From the NCBI RefSeq assembly GCF_030250645.1, contig NZ_JASSVS010000013.1, positions 100,979 through 162,595 of the forward strand: DNA of 61,617 bases, given 5' to 3'. Made by a program: the position numbers and the translations under genes. This document shows, in pieces, positions 17,334 to 25,210 of this stretch (position 1 is its first letter; every line of letters begins with the position of its first letter). Under the pieces are notes generated by a model that was not told the DNA's origin, did no database searches, and saw only the letters and a program-made list of their open reading frames with translations. The DNA comes from Marinobacter azerbaijanicus (GTDB taxonomy: Bacteria; Pseudomonadota; Gammaproteobacteria; Pseudomonadales; Oleiphilaceae).

Positions 17334-18284
17334 ATGGGTGAATTCGAGCTGATCCGTAGGTACTTCTTCCCCATCGCCGAGGCGGGAAGCACCTCTGCGG
17401 TTCTGCTCGGGCCCGGTGACGACTGTGCGATCCAGCGCGTGGACCCCGACAGTGATCTGGTTTTCTCGGTAGACGCGCTGGTCGAAGGTGTCCATTTTCC
17501 CCATCACTATGACCCCGAAAAGCTTGGCTGGCGAAGCCTGGCCGTAGCGGCGAGTGATCTTGCGGCCATGGGCGCCGATCCTGCCTGTTTTACTCTGGCT
17601 TTGACGATACCGGATGCCGATCCCGATTGGCTGCATGCCTATGCCCGCGGGCTGGCAACCGCAGCCCGTCATTTCGGTTTGTCGCTGGCGGGTGGGGACA
17701 CCACCCGTGGGCCGCTAACACTGAGCATTCAGGTCCATGGTACGGTCCCTCGCGAGCAGGCGATTCGGCGTTCCGGGGCGCGGGTTGGGGACTATATCTG
17801 TGTTTCCGGCACTCTGGGGGACGCAGGTGCCGCCCTGCATTACCTTTCCAGCGGTAATCCCGGGCCGGATGAACAAGCGGTGTTGGCCAGATACCATTAT
17901 CCGGAACCAAGGCTTTCCCTCGGCTCGGCCCTGCGTGGCCGTGCTTCCTCTGCCGTGGATATATCAGATGGGCTGGTGGCGGACCTGGGGCATATTCTCG
18001 AGGCCTCTGGGGTAGCCGCTCGTCTCGAGGTGGGGAAACTCCCGTTGTCGGCGCCATTGAGGCGACTTGCCGGCCAGGAGGCAGTCAACCTGGCACTTAA
18101 CGCCGGTGATGATTATGAGTTATGCATCACCATCAGTCCGGAGGCCTGGAGATTTCTGCCAGAGAACGTTCGCAGCGAACTGACCATCATTGGTGAGATA
18201 GTATCCGGGGAAGGACTTACCATCATGCACGATGGCCACTCACAAGCCCTCCCGGCAGGCGGCTATGATCATTTCAGGAACTGA
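17334..18284 (+). CDS. thiL: Thiamine-monophosphate kinase
   Basis: Phosphorylates thiamine monophosphate to the active diphosphate coenzyme. The 316-residue protein belongs to the PurM/ThiL fold. GEFELI is at the N-terminus, GDDCA at about 28-32 and VDALVEGVHF near residue 49 provide metal and substrate ligands, ASDLAAMGA lies near residue 80, and GGDTTRG near residue 121. It starts three bases after the nusB stop and is followed after three bases by pgpA, so the run from nrdR to pgpA is one tightly packed transcription unit. Confidence 0.95.
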   Translation: MGEFELIRRYFFPIAEAGSTSAVLLGPGDDCAIQRVDPDSDLVFSVDALVEGVHFPHHYDPEKLGWRSLAVAASDLAAMGADPACFTLALTIPDADPDWLHAYARGLATAARHFGLSLAGGDTTRGPLTLSIQVHGTVPREQAIRRSGARVGDYICVSGTLGDAGAALHYLSSGNPGPDEQAVLARYHYPEPRLSLGSALRGRASSAVDISDGLVADLGHILEASGVAARLEVGKLPLSAPLRRLAGQEAVNLALNAGDDYELCITISPEAWRFLPENVRSELTIIGEIVSGEGLTIMHDGHSQALPAGGYDHFRN

Positions 18285-18287
18285 ATC

Positions 18288-18815
18288 ATGAGTAGCGATA
18301 ACAACCCTCAGGAGCCCGAAGTCCCCGATGCTCTGTTGCCGCCCGGCTTTCTGCGGAATCCGGTCCATCTTCTCGCGTTCGGATTTGGCAGTGGTGCAGC
18401 GGCGCGAGCTCCGGGTACCTGGGGAAGTCTGGCGGCGATACCGGTCTGGTTCTGTTTTTCCTGGTTACCTCCCGTTGCCTACTGGGTGGTTGTGCTGGCC
18501 GCTTTCGTGGTGGGCATCTGGCTGTGTGGAAAGACCGCAGAAGACCTCAAGGTTCATGACCACGGCGGGATTGTCTGGGACGAGTTTGTGGGTATGTGGA
18601 TCGCTCTTGGGCTGTTTCCGGACACGGTGTATGGCGTTCTTCTGGCGTTCGCGCTGTTCCGGCTGTTTGATGTGGTAAAGCCCTGGCCCATCAGTTGGCT
18701 TGATCGGTATATGCCCGGGGGTCTCGGGATCATGGTGGATGATGTGGTGGCGGGTTTTATGGCATTGGCCAGCCTGTTCGCCATTGACCGGTGGCTGATG
18801 CCGGTCATTGTCTGA
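18288..18815 (+). CDS. pgpA: Phosphatidylglycerophosphatase A
   Basis: Dephosphorylates phosphatidylglycerophosphate to phosphatidylglycerol at the inner membrane. The 175-residue product has the family motifs GSGAAARAPGTWGS near residue 35 and VWDEFVGMWIA near residue 98, with three or four hydrophobic membrane segments. The extreme N-terminus is acidic and polar. It closes the rib-nusB-thiL cluster. No intrinsic terminator is visible before the small gene that converges from the other strand. Confidence 0.95.
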   Translation: MSSDNNPQEPEVPDALLPPGFLRNPVHLLAFGFGSGAAARAPGTWGSLAAIPVWFCFSWLPPVAYWVVVLAAFVVGIWLCGKTAEDLKVHDHGGIVWDEFVGMWIALGLFPDTVYGVLLAFALFRLFDVVKPWPISWLDRYMPGGLGIMVDDVVAGFMALASLFAIDRWLMPVIV

Positions 18816-18855
18816 ACGCTTTTCTGCTTTTCAGAGGCGGGAAGGGCGGCCCGGT

Positions 18856-19059
18856 TCAGTGAATCTGTTGCTCTTCCGGAAGAAGCCGGACGACATGCAG
18901 AAAACGCCTCAAACCGGTTTCCGCGCGCTGACGGGAGGCGAAAGGACCGCTGTCAAAGCCCTCCCGGGTCGTGAAGTACCACTTGCTTCCGACGCAGAAG
19001 AACCGACTGCTTCGGAAAGGTGCGGGACCGTTTTCTCCGGACCGACGTTGGGTGTCCAT
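18856..19059 (-). CDS. DUF6316-like small protein
   Basis: A 67-residue basic protein with the pattern R..RFF..G..WYFTTREG...GPF.SR..AE.GL.RF, which I recognise as the DUF6316 type known in Pseudomonas and Marinobacter. Its function is unknown. The call as a real gene rests on a strong ribosome site: AGGAG lies five bases before the ATG at 19059. The opposite-strand frame over the same DNA (18808-19071) lacks such support. The gene converges on pgpA and diverges from the lipoprotein gene, with an AT-rich gap of about 270 bases upstream that must hold both promoters. Confidence 0.75.
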   Translation of the reverse strand: MDTQRRSGENGPAPFRSSRFFCVGSKWYFTTREGFDSGPFASRQRAETGLRRFLHVVRLLPEEQQIH

Positions 19060-19330
19060 GTTTTCTCCTGAGCCCTTTATCGTTTTCGTTATGCCGAGCA
19101 GTAGAATGATTTGTTCACCGATTGTCTAAAATTAAATCAATTCCCGCCAAATTCAACATTTTTTTACATTTATCGCTCTGGCGTGATTCCGTTCACGTAA
19201 TCGAACTGTCATCAGGCTGCTGTAAACAGGCGGCATGTCTTGCTCTTCACACAGTCACTCTTCAAAATGCCTTTCAATCACCAGCGATCATCCGACGGGT
19301 ATCACTCGGTTCTCAGCACAAGGATATAAC

Positions 19331-20005
19331 ATGAGCATCTATCACGTTTCGTTTTTTTTCAAGAAGTCGCGATTCCTGGCGGCAGCCCTTGTCGGGTTGT
19401 TCGCCCTTGTCGGGTGCAGCTCTACCATGAGCAATGTGAAAACCTGGGACGGAGACGCAAATTCCTCACAAACTGCGGAACTCAAAGCCCCCGGACAGAT
19501 CCAGGTGCAACAGGTCAATGGCCGCAAGCTGACCAATTTCCTGATGGATGATCTGGCCCTGGACTACGAGCTTCTTCCTGGCGAAAATCAGGTGGTGTTC
19601 ACCTACAAGACCATCTGGGCCAAAAGCGGAGTTGTCCGCAATGGAGAGTCCAAAGTCCATGTTGTTGAAACCGATCCGCAGGTTGTGACTATTGATGCCC
19701 GTGCGGGTGAAACCTATTCTTTCAGTTTCGAATCGCCGGCAAACCGGAGTGACGCACAGGAATTTGCCAGTAACTTCTCCTCGGATATTGTGAACGCGGC
19801 CGGTAAGGTCGTTGCAACTTCTGACTCCTGGGACGGTCGCGCAAGCGGCGAATCCAGGGTTGCACGGGCGCCTGTTGGCTCTGGAGAGGCTGATGCAACC
19901 GCTAAGGGTGACGCTGGTAAGGACACTCTGGAGCAGCTCAAGGCGCTTTGGGGCGAGGCCAGTGAAGAAGAACGGCGCACTTTCCTGCGCTGGGCTTTCG
20001 AGTAA
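19331..20005 (+). CDS. DUF2057-family (YccT-like) lipoprotein
   Basis: A 224-residue envelope protein. The N-terminus has a basic start, a hydrophobic stretch over about 14-27 and a lipobox LVGC with C29, so it is probably lipidated. The following region (LKAPGQIQVQQVNGRK, LDYELLPGENQVVFTYKTIW) matches the DUF2057/YccT fold; the biochemical function is unknown. The last 50 residues are acidic, ending EEERRTFLRWAFE. The start ATG at 19331 has AAGGAT upstream. The frame extends 32 codons further back without a plausible signal peptide. It is a single-gene unit with its own terminator. Confidence 0.85.
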   Translation: MSIYHVSFFFKKSRFLAAALVGLFALVGCSSTMSNVKTWDGDANSSQTAELKAPGQIQVQQVNGRKLTNFLMDDLALDYELLPGENQVVFTYKTIWAKSGVVRNGESKVHVVETDPQVVTIDARAGETYSFSFESPANRSDAQEFASNFSSDIVNAAGKVVATSDSWDGRASGESRVARAPVGSGEADATAKGDAGKDTLEQLKALWGEASEEERRTFLRWAFE

Positions 20006-20011
20006 CACTGA

Positions 20012-20042
20012 AGGGGCGGGATTCAGCCCGCCCCCTTTCTTT
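20012..20042 (+). terminator. Intrinsic terminator of the DUF2057 gene
   Basis: An 8-bp perfect G/C stem (GGGGCGGG at 20013-20020, CCCGCCCC at 20027-20034) is followed by TTTCTTT. It starts seven bases after the stop. The convergent WS/DGAT gene ends at 20053, so the structure may serve both directions. Confidence 0.85.
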
Positions 20043-20052
20043 CCAACGCGCG

Positions 20053-21582
20053 TTAACGGCGAAACCGCTGAAACACTTTCCGCATTGCGCCTTCCATCAA
20101 AGTGAGCGCTTCATCGGTCAGGGTTTTATGACTGTCCTGGTGGTATTCCGGCTCCTCGCTCTCCGGTGCAAGAGTTAAAGCTGCGGACTCGATTGCTGAC
20201 AGGCTTTCTTCCAGCAGGCCTGTCAGCGATTCGCCGTCGGCCACTACATCCGGACACAGGGTAAAGTTCACAGTGAGGCTGCCCTGGTAACTGACCGCCA
20301 CGATAACCAGCCCAAGACTGTCAAACAGTGGCGCGGAGTTGAACTGGCGAACCAGCCTGGCCCCCTGGAGGTATAGCGGAACCTGGGGCCCTGGTACGTT
20401 GGTGATTGGAAGATTGAAGACCGGCTGATACCGCTGGGCTATCTGAAGCTCGGAATAGAGCCGCGCAGAGAGCGCCAGCATGGTGGAGGGCAGCAGTTCG
20501 GTGAGGCGGTCTGCTGCGATAGCTTCCCGGTATGGCTCGGACTCCACGGCATTCCAGTGGATTCGGTGAATCCGTTTCGCGGGATTCGGTTCATTGGTGG
20601 CCAGATCCAGGAGCATGGCGGACATCTGGTTTCCTGTCGCCTTGCGCAGGCTGCTGGAGCGAACAGATATAGGGGTCATGGCTACCAGGGAACGGTCGGT
20701 TTTCACGTTGTGGCCCGCCAGATACCGGTGCAGGGTTTCTGCGCACAGGCCCAGGACCACGTCGTTTAATGTGACATTGCCCAGAGTTGCCTTGAGGGCC
20801 TTGAGGCGAGACAGGTCCAGGCTGGTGGAAACGATCTGGCGGTTGGCGGTAATCTGCCGGTTAAAGGGGCTGTGGGGTGCGGAAAACAATGGAAATGGCA
20901 GCGGCAGTTTCCGCATCTGTTTCTGAATCAGCCCTCTGGCCGTAGCTTCCGCAGCGTTGAAGGCCAGTGATGTTACCTGCAGGGGCTTGCGCAGGAGGTT
21001 GGCGCCGGCCTGGAGTATAACCCGTTCTTCTGATGGCTCCGGTTGTGGATTCCATGGCCGGGGCGGCTCAATGATGCGGGCTTCCGGTGTGTACTCAAGT
21101 AGCTTGCCAATGATCTCTTCACCGCTGAATGCATCGATGGCTGCGTGATGCAGTTTGACGATCAGCGCGAAGCTCTTGCTGTCGGGGTCGTTCTCGTCCA
21201 GTTGAAAGCCGTCAACAAAGGTAATGTGCCACAGCGGGCGGTCTCTTTTCAGTGGCTCCTCCAGAATTCGGGAGGCAAGCCCCATCAGGCTTCCGACCTT
21301 GCCATGATCGCCAAGATTTACGTAGGCGAGGTGTCTTTCAATACTGAATTCAGGATCGTCAATCCAGTATGGGCGCCCAAGTCCCAGGGGGATTTCCTTG
21401 AGGCGCTGGCGGAACAGTGGCACCACATGGAGTCGACTGCGAAGGTAGGCTACAAAGGTGCTGAACGCCAGCGGTTGATCCCGATCCCGGGCATCGAAGA
21501 GGTACACGCCGCCAATGTGCATGGGGGCGGTTTCCGATTCCAGGTAGAGAAATGAGGCATCCAGCTCAGACAGCTGCCGCAT
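20053..21582 (-). CDS. Wax ester synthase/acyl-CoA:diacylglycerol acyltransferase (WS/DGAT)
   Basis: Uses acyl-CoA to esterify fatty alcohols or diacylglycerol, making the wax ester and triacylglycerol stores of marine oil degraders. The 509-residue protein has PMHIGG at 20-25, RPLWHITFVDGF near 115-126, the catalytic motif HHAAID at 145-150, LNDVVLGLCAETLHRYL near residue 238 and NVPGPQVPLYLQGARL in the C-terminal half. The residue after the catalytic aspartate is Ala151, where the family consensus HHxxxDG has glycine. The start at 21582 (MRQLSELDASFLYLE) has GGAG eight bases upstream. It is transcribed downstream of, and in the same direction as, the LysR gene, with a 113-base gap. Confidence 0.93.
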   Translation of the reverse strand: MRQLSELDASFLYLESETAPMHIGGVYLFDARDRDQPLAFSTFVAYLRSRLHVVPLFRQRLKEIPLGLGRPYWIDDPEFSIERHLAYVNLGDHGKVGSLMGLASRILEEPLKRDRPLWHITFVDGFQLDENDPDSKSFALIVKLHHAAIDAFSGEEIIGKLLEYTPEARIIEPPRPWNPQPEPSEERVILQAGANLLRKPLQVTSLAFNAAEATARGLIQKQMRKLPLPFPLFSAPHSPFNRQITANRQIVSTSLDLSRLKALKATLGNVTLNDVVLGLCAETLHRYLAGHNVKTDRSLVAMTPISVRSSSLRKATGNQMSAMLLDLATNEPNPAKRIHRIHWNAVESEPYREAIAADRLTELLPSTMLALSARLYSELQIAQRYQPVFNLPITNVPGPQVPLYLQGARLVRQFNSAPLFDSLGLVIVAVSYQGSLTVNFTLCPDVVADGESLTGLLEESLSAIESAALTLAPESEEPEYHQDSHKTLTDEALTLMEGAMRKVFQRFRR

Positions 21583-21695
21583 GATTTGAACTCCGTTCAC
21601 AGGTTCTTGCGTCGGGGCAGTATAAACGAATGGGCGGCAATTCCGTTGGCTCTTTTGCCTCAGCAATGTCCGTCCAGACGGGACACTAGCCCGAT

Positions 21696-22607
21696 TCAGT
21701 CCTGCAGCCAGGCAGTAATGGCTGGTGACTGCCCCAGTTTTTCCCAGAACCACATCAGCGCTTTGCCCTGGTCTTCCGAGTGTCTGGCAAGATGCAGCAT
21801 GATCGGTTGCCGGGGTTCGTGAACATCCAGTGCAACCAGGGTGCCTCTGGCCAGTTGGTCGCGCACACGTGCTTCTGGCAGCCAGCCAACGGCAAGGCCA
21901 GCCTCCTGAATGGCGATTTTCTGGTCGATATTGGCAACGGTAAGGGTTCTCTGGCGGCGGAATATGCCGGCATGGCCCGGAGGCAGCGAGCGTGATGTGT
22001 CGGCTGCCACAGCCGCAGGAAATTGGGCGATGTCCTCTTCGGTCAGCGGTTGTATTGCCGCGGCCAGGGGGTGGTCAGGCGCTATGGCGTAGACAAACCG
22101 CATTTCCCCGAGTGGGCGGGTGGTAAATGAGCCAGCCGGTTTACTCATCTGGTCGGCACCAACGACAATGTCCACCCGACGACTTTGCAGTGCATCCCAG
22201 GACCCGGCAAAAACCTCTTCCACCAGTTGTACTTCCACAGGCACCCCGAGCTCATAGAACTCTTTAACCGCCGGGAACAGGCATTGGGCCGGTAACAGGG
22301 AGTTGATCCCGATCCGAAGACGGGTTTCCCAGCCCTGGGCTACCTGGCGGGTGGTATGAGCCAGGTTCTCTGCGGCTTCCAGTAGGGTGCGCCCTTCCTC
22401 CAGCAGGTAGCGACCGGCCGGGGTGAGGGCAGCCCGGTGTCCGGTGCGATCAAAGATGGCAACGTTGAGGTCTTCCTCCAGCTTCTGGACGGTGTAGCTG
22501 ATGGCGGACGGTACGCGGAAGAGTTCGTTGGCGGCACCGGCGAAGCTGCCTTTGCGGTCGATGGCATCGAGGACTTTGAGGGCGTCTATGGTGATGGCTG
22601 TGTGCAT
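21696..22607 (-). CDS. yhaJ: LysR-family regulator, YhaJ-like
   Basis: A 303-residue LysR-type regulator. The N-terminal winged helix (TIDALKVLDAIDRKGSFAGA, then VPSAISYTVQKLEEDL) is close to E. coli YhaJ, and residues from about 90 onward form the effector-binding domain. Transcribed divergently from a yqjG homologue; in E. coli YhaJ lies near and controls the yqjF-yqjG region. A perfect 14-bp palindrome with T-N11-A spacing lies 92 bases upstream and is a probable operator. The start is ATG 22607; the frame stays open 96 bases further upstream but only the shorter form matches the family. Confidence 0.88.
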   Translation of the reverse strand: MHTAITIDALKVLDAIDRKGSFAGAANELFRVPSAISYTVQKLEEDLNVAIFDRTGHRAALTPAGRYLLEEGRTLLEAAENLAHTTRQVAQGWETRLRIGINSLLPAQCLFPAVKEFYELGVPVEVQLVEEVFAGSWDALQSRRVDIVVGADQMSKPAGSFTTRPLGEMRFVYAIAPDHPLAAAIQPLTEEDIAQFPAAVAADTSRSLPPGHAGIFRRQRTLTVANIDQKIAIQEAGLAVGWLPEARVRDQLARGTLVALDVHEPRQPIMLHLARHSEDQGKALMWFWEKLGQSPAITAWLQD

Positions 22608-22698
22608 GTTCGAATTATCTGATTGTGTTGGCCAGAATTGATTGTTTGAGAGCGTAGCAGGGTGGCCGGTATTCTTCCTGTTAAAGATTGCAGACTTA

Positions 22699-22712
22699 TT
22701 CAAATATTTGAA
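22699..22712. promoter_or_regulatory. Probable LysR-type operator (T-N11-A palindrome)
   Basis: TTCAAATATTTGAA is a perfect 14-bp palindrome with the T-N11-A form of LysR sites. It sits between the divergent yhaJ-like and yqjG genes, 92 bases from the regulator start. It is the only such site I see in the gap and could serve both autoregulation and yqjG control. Confidence 0.6.
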
Positions 22713-22724
22713 GGCTCGGAGTCA

Positions 22725-22833
22725 GATCACGCCAGGGATGGGTAGGAAAAACACGCCGTAAACCCATCCCTGGGGGCTCGGCATTGCCATCCATGGCAAT
22801 GCACGGTTTTTCCTACCCATCCCTGGCGCGATC
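22725..22833 (+). repeat. Three-way-junction palindromic element, copy 4
   Basis: 28-bp arms (22725-22752 and 22806-22833) with a single mismatch enclose a 53-base core. The core reads ACGCC, GTAAA, hairpin CCCA-TCCC-TGGG, GGCTCG, hairpin CATTGCCAT-CC-ATGGCAATG, CACG. It occupies the divergent gap between the yhaJ-like and yqjG starts, so it lies upstream of both genes. The outer arms themselves contain CCCATCCCTGG, the same sequence as the first hairpin loop. Confidence 0.9.
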
Positions 22834-22885
22834 ACCTCACTTCGCGGTTGCCTTCTCAGTGCATCAGCTTCAGGAGTAAACAATT

Positions 22886-23872
22886 ATGGGACTTCTCGTC
22901 GATGGCAAATGGCACGATCAGTGGTACGACACTTCGAAAAGCGGTGGCAAGTTTGAGCGTGAGGCCGCCAGGTTTCGCAACTGGGTGACGGCGGATGGTT
23001 TGCCCGGGCCGGACGGGGATGGTGGTTTCCCGGCGGAGTCGGGGCGGTATCATCTCTATGTGTCCATGGCTTGCCCCTGGGCGCATCGGACGTTGATTTT
23101 TCGGGCTCTGAAAGGACTGGAAGAGCATATTTCCGTGTCGGTGGTGCATCCCGATATGCTGGAAAACGGTTGGGAGTTCCGGCCGGAGGATGCTGCGCAT
23201 CAGGATGAGGTTAACGGTAAGCGCTTCCTTTACGAGGTGTACCTGAAGGCCGCACCGGCTTATTCCGGGCGGGTGACGGTGCCCACGCTCTGGGACAAGA
23301 AGAGGCAGACGATTGTCAGCAATGAGTCTGCTGAGATTATCCGGATGCTCAATTCAGCGTTCGATGGGCTTGAGGGTGTTCGGGATGATCTGGATTTCTA
23401 TCCGGAACAGTTGCAGGGCGAAATCGACGAAGTGAATGAGCGGGTTTACCACATGGTTAACAACGGCGTTTACAAGGCGGGATTTGCCACAGCCCAGGAC
23501 AAGTATGAGGAGGCGTATGGTGCGCTGTTTGACTCTCTGGACTGGCTGGAGGAACGGCTTTCAGGACAGCGTTACCTGGCGGGAAACCGGTTGACGGAAG
23601 CGGACTGGCGGCTGTTCACCACGCTGATCCGTTTCGACGCGGTTTACTACAGTCACTTCAAATGCAATCGGCAGCGGATTTCGGATTTCCCGGCCCTGTC
23701 CGGCTATGTGCGGGATCTGTATCAGGTGCCAGGTGTGGCGGAGACGGTGGATCTAGGACAGATCAAGAGGCATTACTATGTAAGCCAGCGGACCATTAAC
23801 CCGACGCAGATTGTGCCGGTGGGGCCGGCTTTGGATTTTGATGCGCCTCATGGGCGGGAAGCCTTGGGGTGA
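22886..23872 (+). CDS. yqjG: Glutathionyl-hydroquinone reductase (Xi-class glutathione transferase)
   Basis: Reduces glutathionyl-hydroquinones using glutathione, part of quinone and aromatic detoxification. The 328-residue protein aligns throughout with E. coli YqjG: MGLLVDGKWHDQWYDT start, catalytic C63 in ACPWAHR, VPTLWDKK and VSNESAEIIRM in the thioredoxin-like half, then a helical GST domain ending in the HYY..QRTINPT segment that forms the family dimer interface. The start ATG 22886 lies 52 bases past repeat copy 4. The divergent LysR gene suggests regulated, stress-inducible expression. Confidence 0.95.
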   Translation: MGLLVDGKWHDQWYDTSKSGGKFEREAARFRNWVTADGLPGPDGDGGFPAESGRYHLYVSMACPWAHRTLIFRALKGLEEHISVSVVHPDMLENGWEFRPEDAAHQDEVNGKRFLYEVYLKAAPAYSGRVTVPTLWDKKRQTIVSNESAEIIRMLNSAFDGLEGVRDDLDFYPEQLQGEIDEVNERVYHMVNNGVYKAGFATAQDKYEEAYGALFDSLDWLEERLSGQRYLAGNRLTEADWRLFTTLIRFDAVYYSHFKCNRQRISDFPALSGYVRDLYQVPGVAETVDLGQIKRHYYVSQRTINPTQIVPVGPALDFDAPHGREALG

Positions 23873-23900
23873 GTAGCTGGAGGTGAGAAGATTGGGGCTT

Positions 23901-23992
23901 GTCGGATTACGGCTTCGCCTAATCCGACCTACGATTTGCACTGACCTCTGATTCATCCCGCGTAGGTCGGATTAGCGAAGCGTAATCCGACA
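23901..23992. repeat. Head-to-head pair of REP palindromes between yqjG and ispB
   Basis: A minus-strand REP unit (23901-23933) faces a plus-strand unit (23961-23992, GTAGGTCGGATTAGCG...), with 27 bases between them. The gap separates the convergent 3' ends of yqjG and ispB. Orientation, spacing and the ATCCCGC spacer end match the pair at 10.1 kb. A transcript-stabilising or terminating role is plausible here. Confidence 0.88.
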
Positions 23993-24011
23993 AACTGGTC
24001 TTGGGGAAGCC

Positions 24012-24980
24012 CTAGCTAACCCGGGCAACCGCAATCTCCGTGAGCAGTACCAGCGCCTCTTTATGATCTGACTCGGGAAGGCTTTTCAGGCAATCGGCCG
24101 CCAGCGCCGCCTGCTCCCTGGCTTTTCCCATGGTGTACTCCAGCGCACCGGAGCGGTTGACGATCTGGAGAATGCGGGGCAGGTCGTCCAGCCCTCCCTT
24201 GCGGATGGCCTGGCGGATCAGTTGTTTCTCGTCGTCACTGCCTTCGGCCATGGCGTAAATCAGGGGCAGTGTGGTTTTGCCCTCGGCCAGGTCGTCGCCC
24301 ACGTTTTTGCCCATGGCCTCGGCGTCGCCGCGATAGTCCAGAACGTCATCCACCAGTTGGAAGGCCAGGCCAAGGTGCTTGCCATAGTCTTTCATTGCCC
24401 GTTCCCGGTCTTCATCGGCACCGGCCAGCAAGGCGCCGGTATGGGAGGCGGCTTCGAACAGCATGGCGGTCTTGTTGTGGATGACTTCCATATACTTTTC
24501 CTCACTGACGTCCGGATTCTTTACGTTCATCAGTTGTAACACCTCGCCCTCGGCAATGACTGCTGTGGCGTGGGAGAGAACGTCCATGATGCGGAGGCTC
24601 TGTAGCTCGACCATCATCTCGAAGGCGCGGGCGTAGAGGAAATCACCTACCAGTACACTGGGGGCATTGCCCCAGCGGGCATTGGCGGTGCTGCGGCCCC
24701 GGCGCATGTCGGAGGTGTCCACCACATCGTCGTGCAGAAGTGTCGCGGTGTGAAGGAATTCAATCACTGCGGCGAGCTTGAGATGGTCATCCCTGTCATA
24801 GCCCAGCGCACGGCTTGAAAGTAAAACAAGTAGTGGTCTCAGGCGCTTACCGCCGCTTTCAATAATGTAGTGGGCGATTTTTTCCACCAGGGGAACGTCT
24901 GAGGAGAGCCGCTTGATGATCAGATCGTTGACGCGGCTGAAGTCGTCCGCGACGGTGTCGTAAATGGGCTGGGCTGTCAT
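24012..24980 (-). CDS. ispB: Octaprenyl diphosphate synthase
   Basis: Elongates farnesyl diphosphate with isopentenyl units to give the ubiquinone side chain. The 322-residue all-helical polyprenyl synthase has GGKRLRPLLVLL at 43-54, the first aspartate-rich motif DDVVD at 84-88 and the second, LVDDVLDYRGD, near residue 210. The exact chain length cannot be set from sequence alone. It is transcribed divergently from rplU, a conserved arrangement in gammaproteobacteria, with a 230-base shared promoter region. Confidence 0.95.
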   Translation of the reverse strand: MTAQPIYDTVADDFSRVNDLIIKRLSSDVPLVEKIAHYIIESGGKRLRPLLVLLSSRALGYDRDDHLKLAAVIEFLHTATLLHDDVVDTSDMRRGRSTANARWGNAPSVLVGDFLYARAFEMMVELQSLRIMDVLSHATAVIAEGEVLQLMNVKNPDVSEEKYMEVIHNKTAMLFEAASHTGALLAGADEDRERAMKDYGKHLGLAFQLVDDVLDYRGDAEAMGKNVGDDLAEGKTTLPLIYAMAEGSDDEKQLIRQAIRKGGLDDLPRILQIVNRSGALEYTMGKAREQAALAADCLKSLPESDHKEALVLLTEIAVARVS

Positions 24981-25032
24981 GCGGCTGGTCCGGTCCCTTG
25001 TCTGGTGTTTTCGTTGGTAAAATAGGCAGGTG

Positions 25033-25053
25033 CCGCAATGCTAGGTATTGCGG
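25033..25053. promoter_or_regulatory. Palindrome in the ispB-rplU divergent region
   Basis: CCGCAAT and ATTGCGG form a 7-bp perfect inverted repeat with a seven-base centre. It lies upstream of both genes, so it is not a terminator; a protein binding site is the simplest reading. No regulator is suggested. Confidence 0.35.
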
Positions 25054-25072
25054 TGATCAGTGTCAACTTGGC

Positions 25073-25101
25073 TTGTAAAGCGTCAGCGCTTTTCGTACAA
25101 T
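25073..25101 (+). promoter_or_regulatory. Candidate sigma-70 promoter for rplU-rpmA
   Basis: TTGTAA at 25073-25078 and TACAAT at 25096-25101 are 17 bases apart. The GC-rich run after the -10 (CACGCGCCC) resembles a stringent-response discriminator, as expected for ribosomal protein genes. It lies about 110 bases before rplU. Confidence 0.65.
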
Positions 25102-25210
25102 CACGCGCCCAACTCATCCCAACCTGCGCTCCCTGCTATAGGGTTGCCGAAGCGCTTCCCTTAGAACCAGGTGGATAAGAGCAGGGATGGGTCAATCGCG
25201 GAGAACGTTA

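Noticed and set aside
18808..19071. 87-codon plus-strand frame after pgpA
   Set aside because: No ribosome site and no family pattern; the opposite strand has a better-supported small gene.
22697..22840. Hairpin copy 4 as an insertion sequence end
   Set aside because: No transposase gene and no target-site duplication flanking the arms could be seen.
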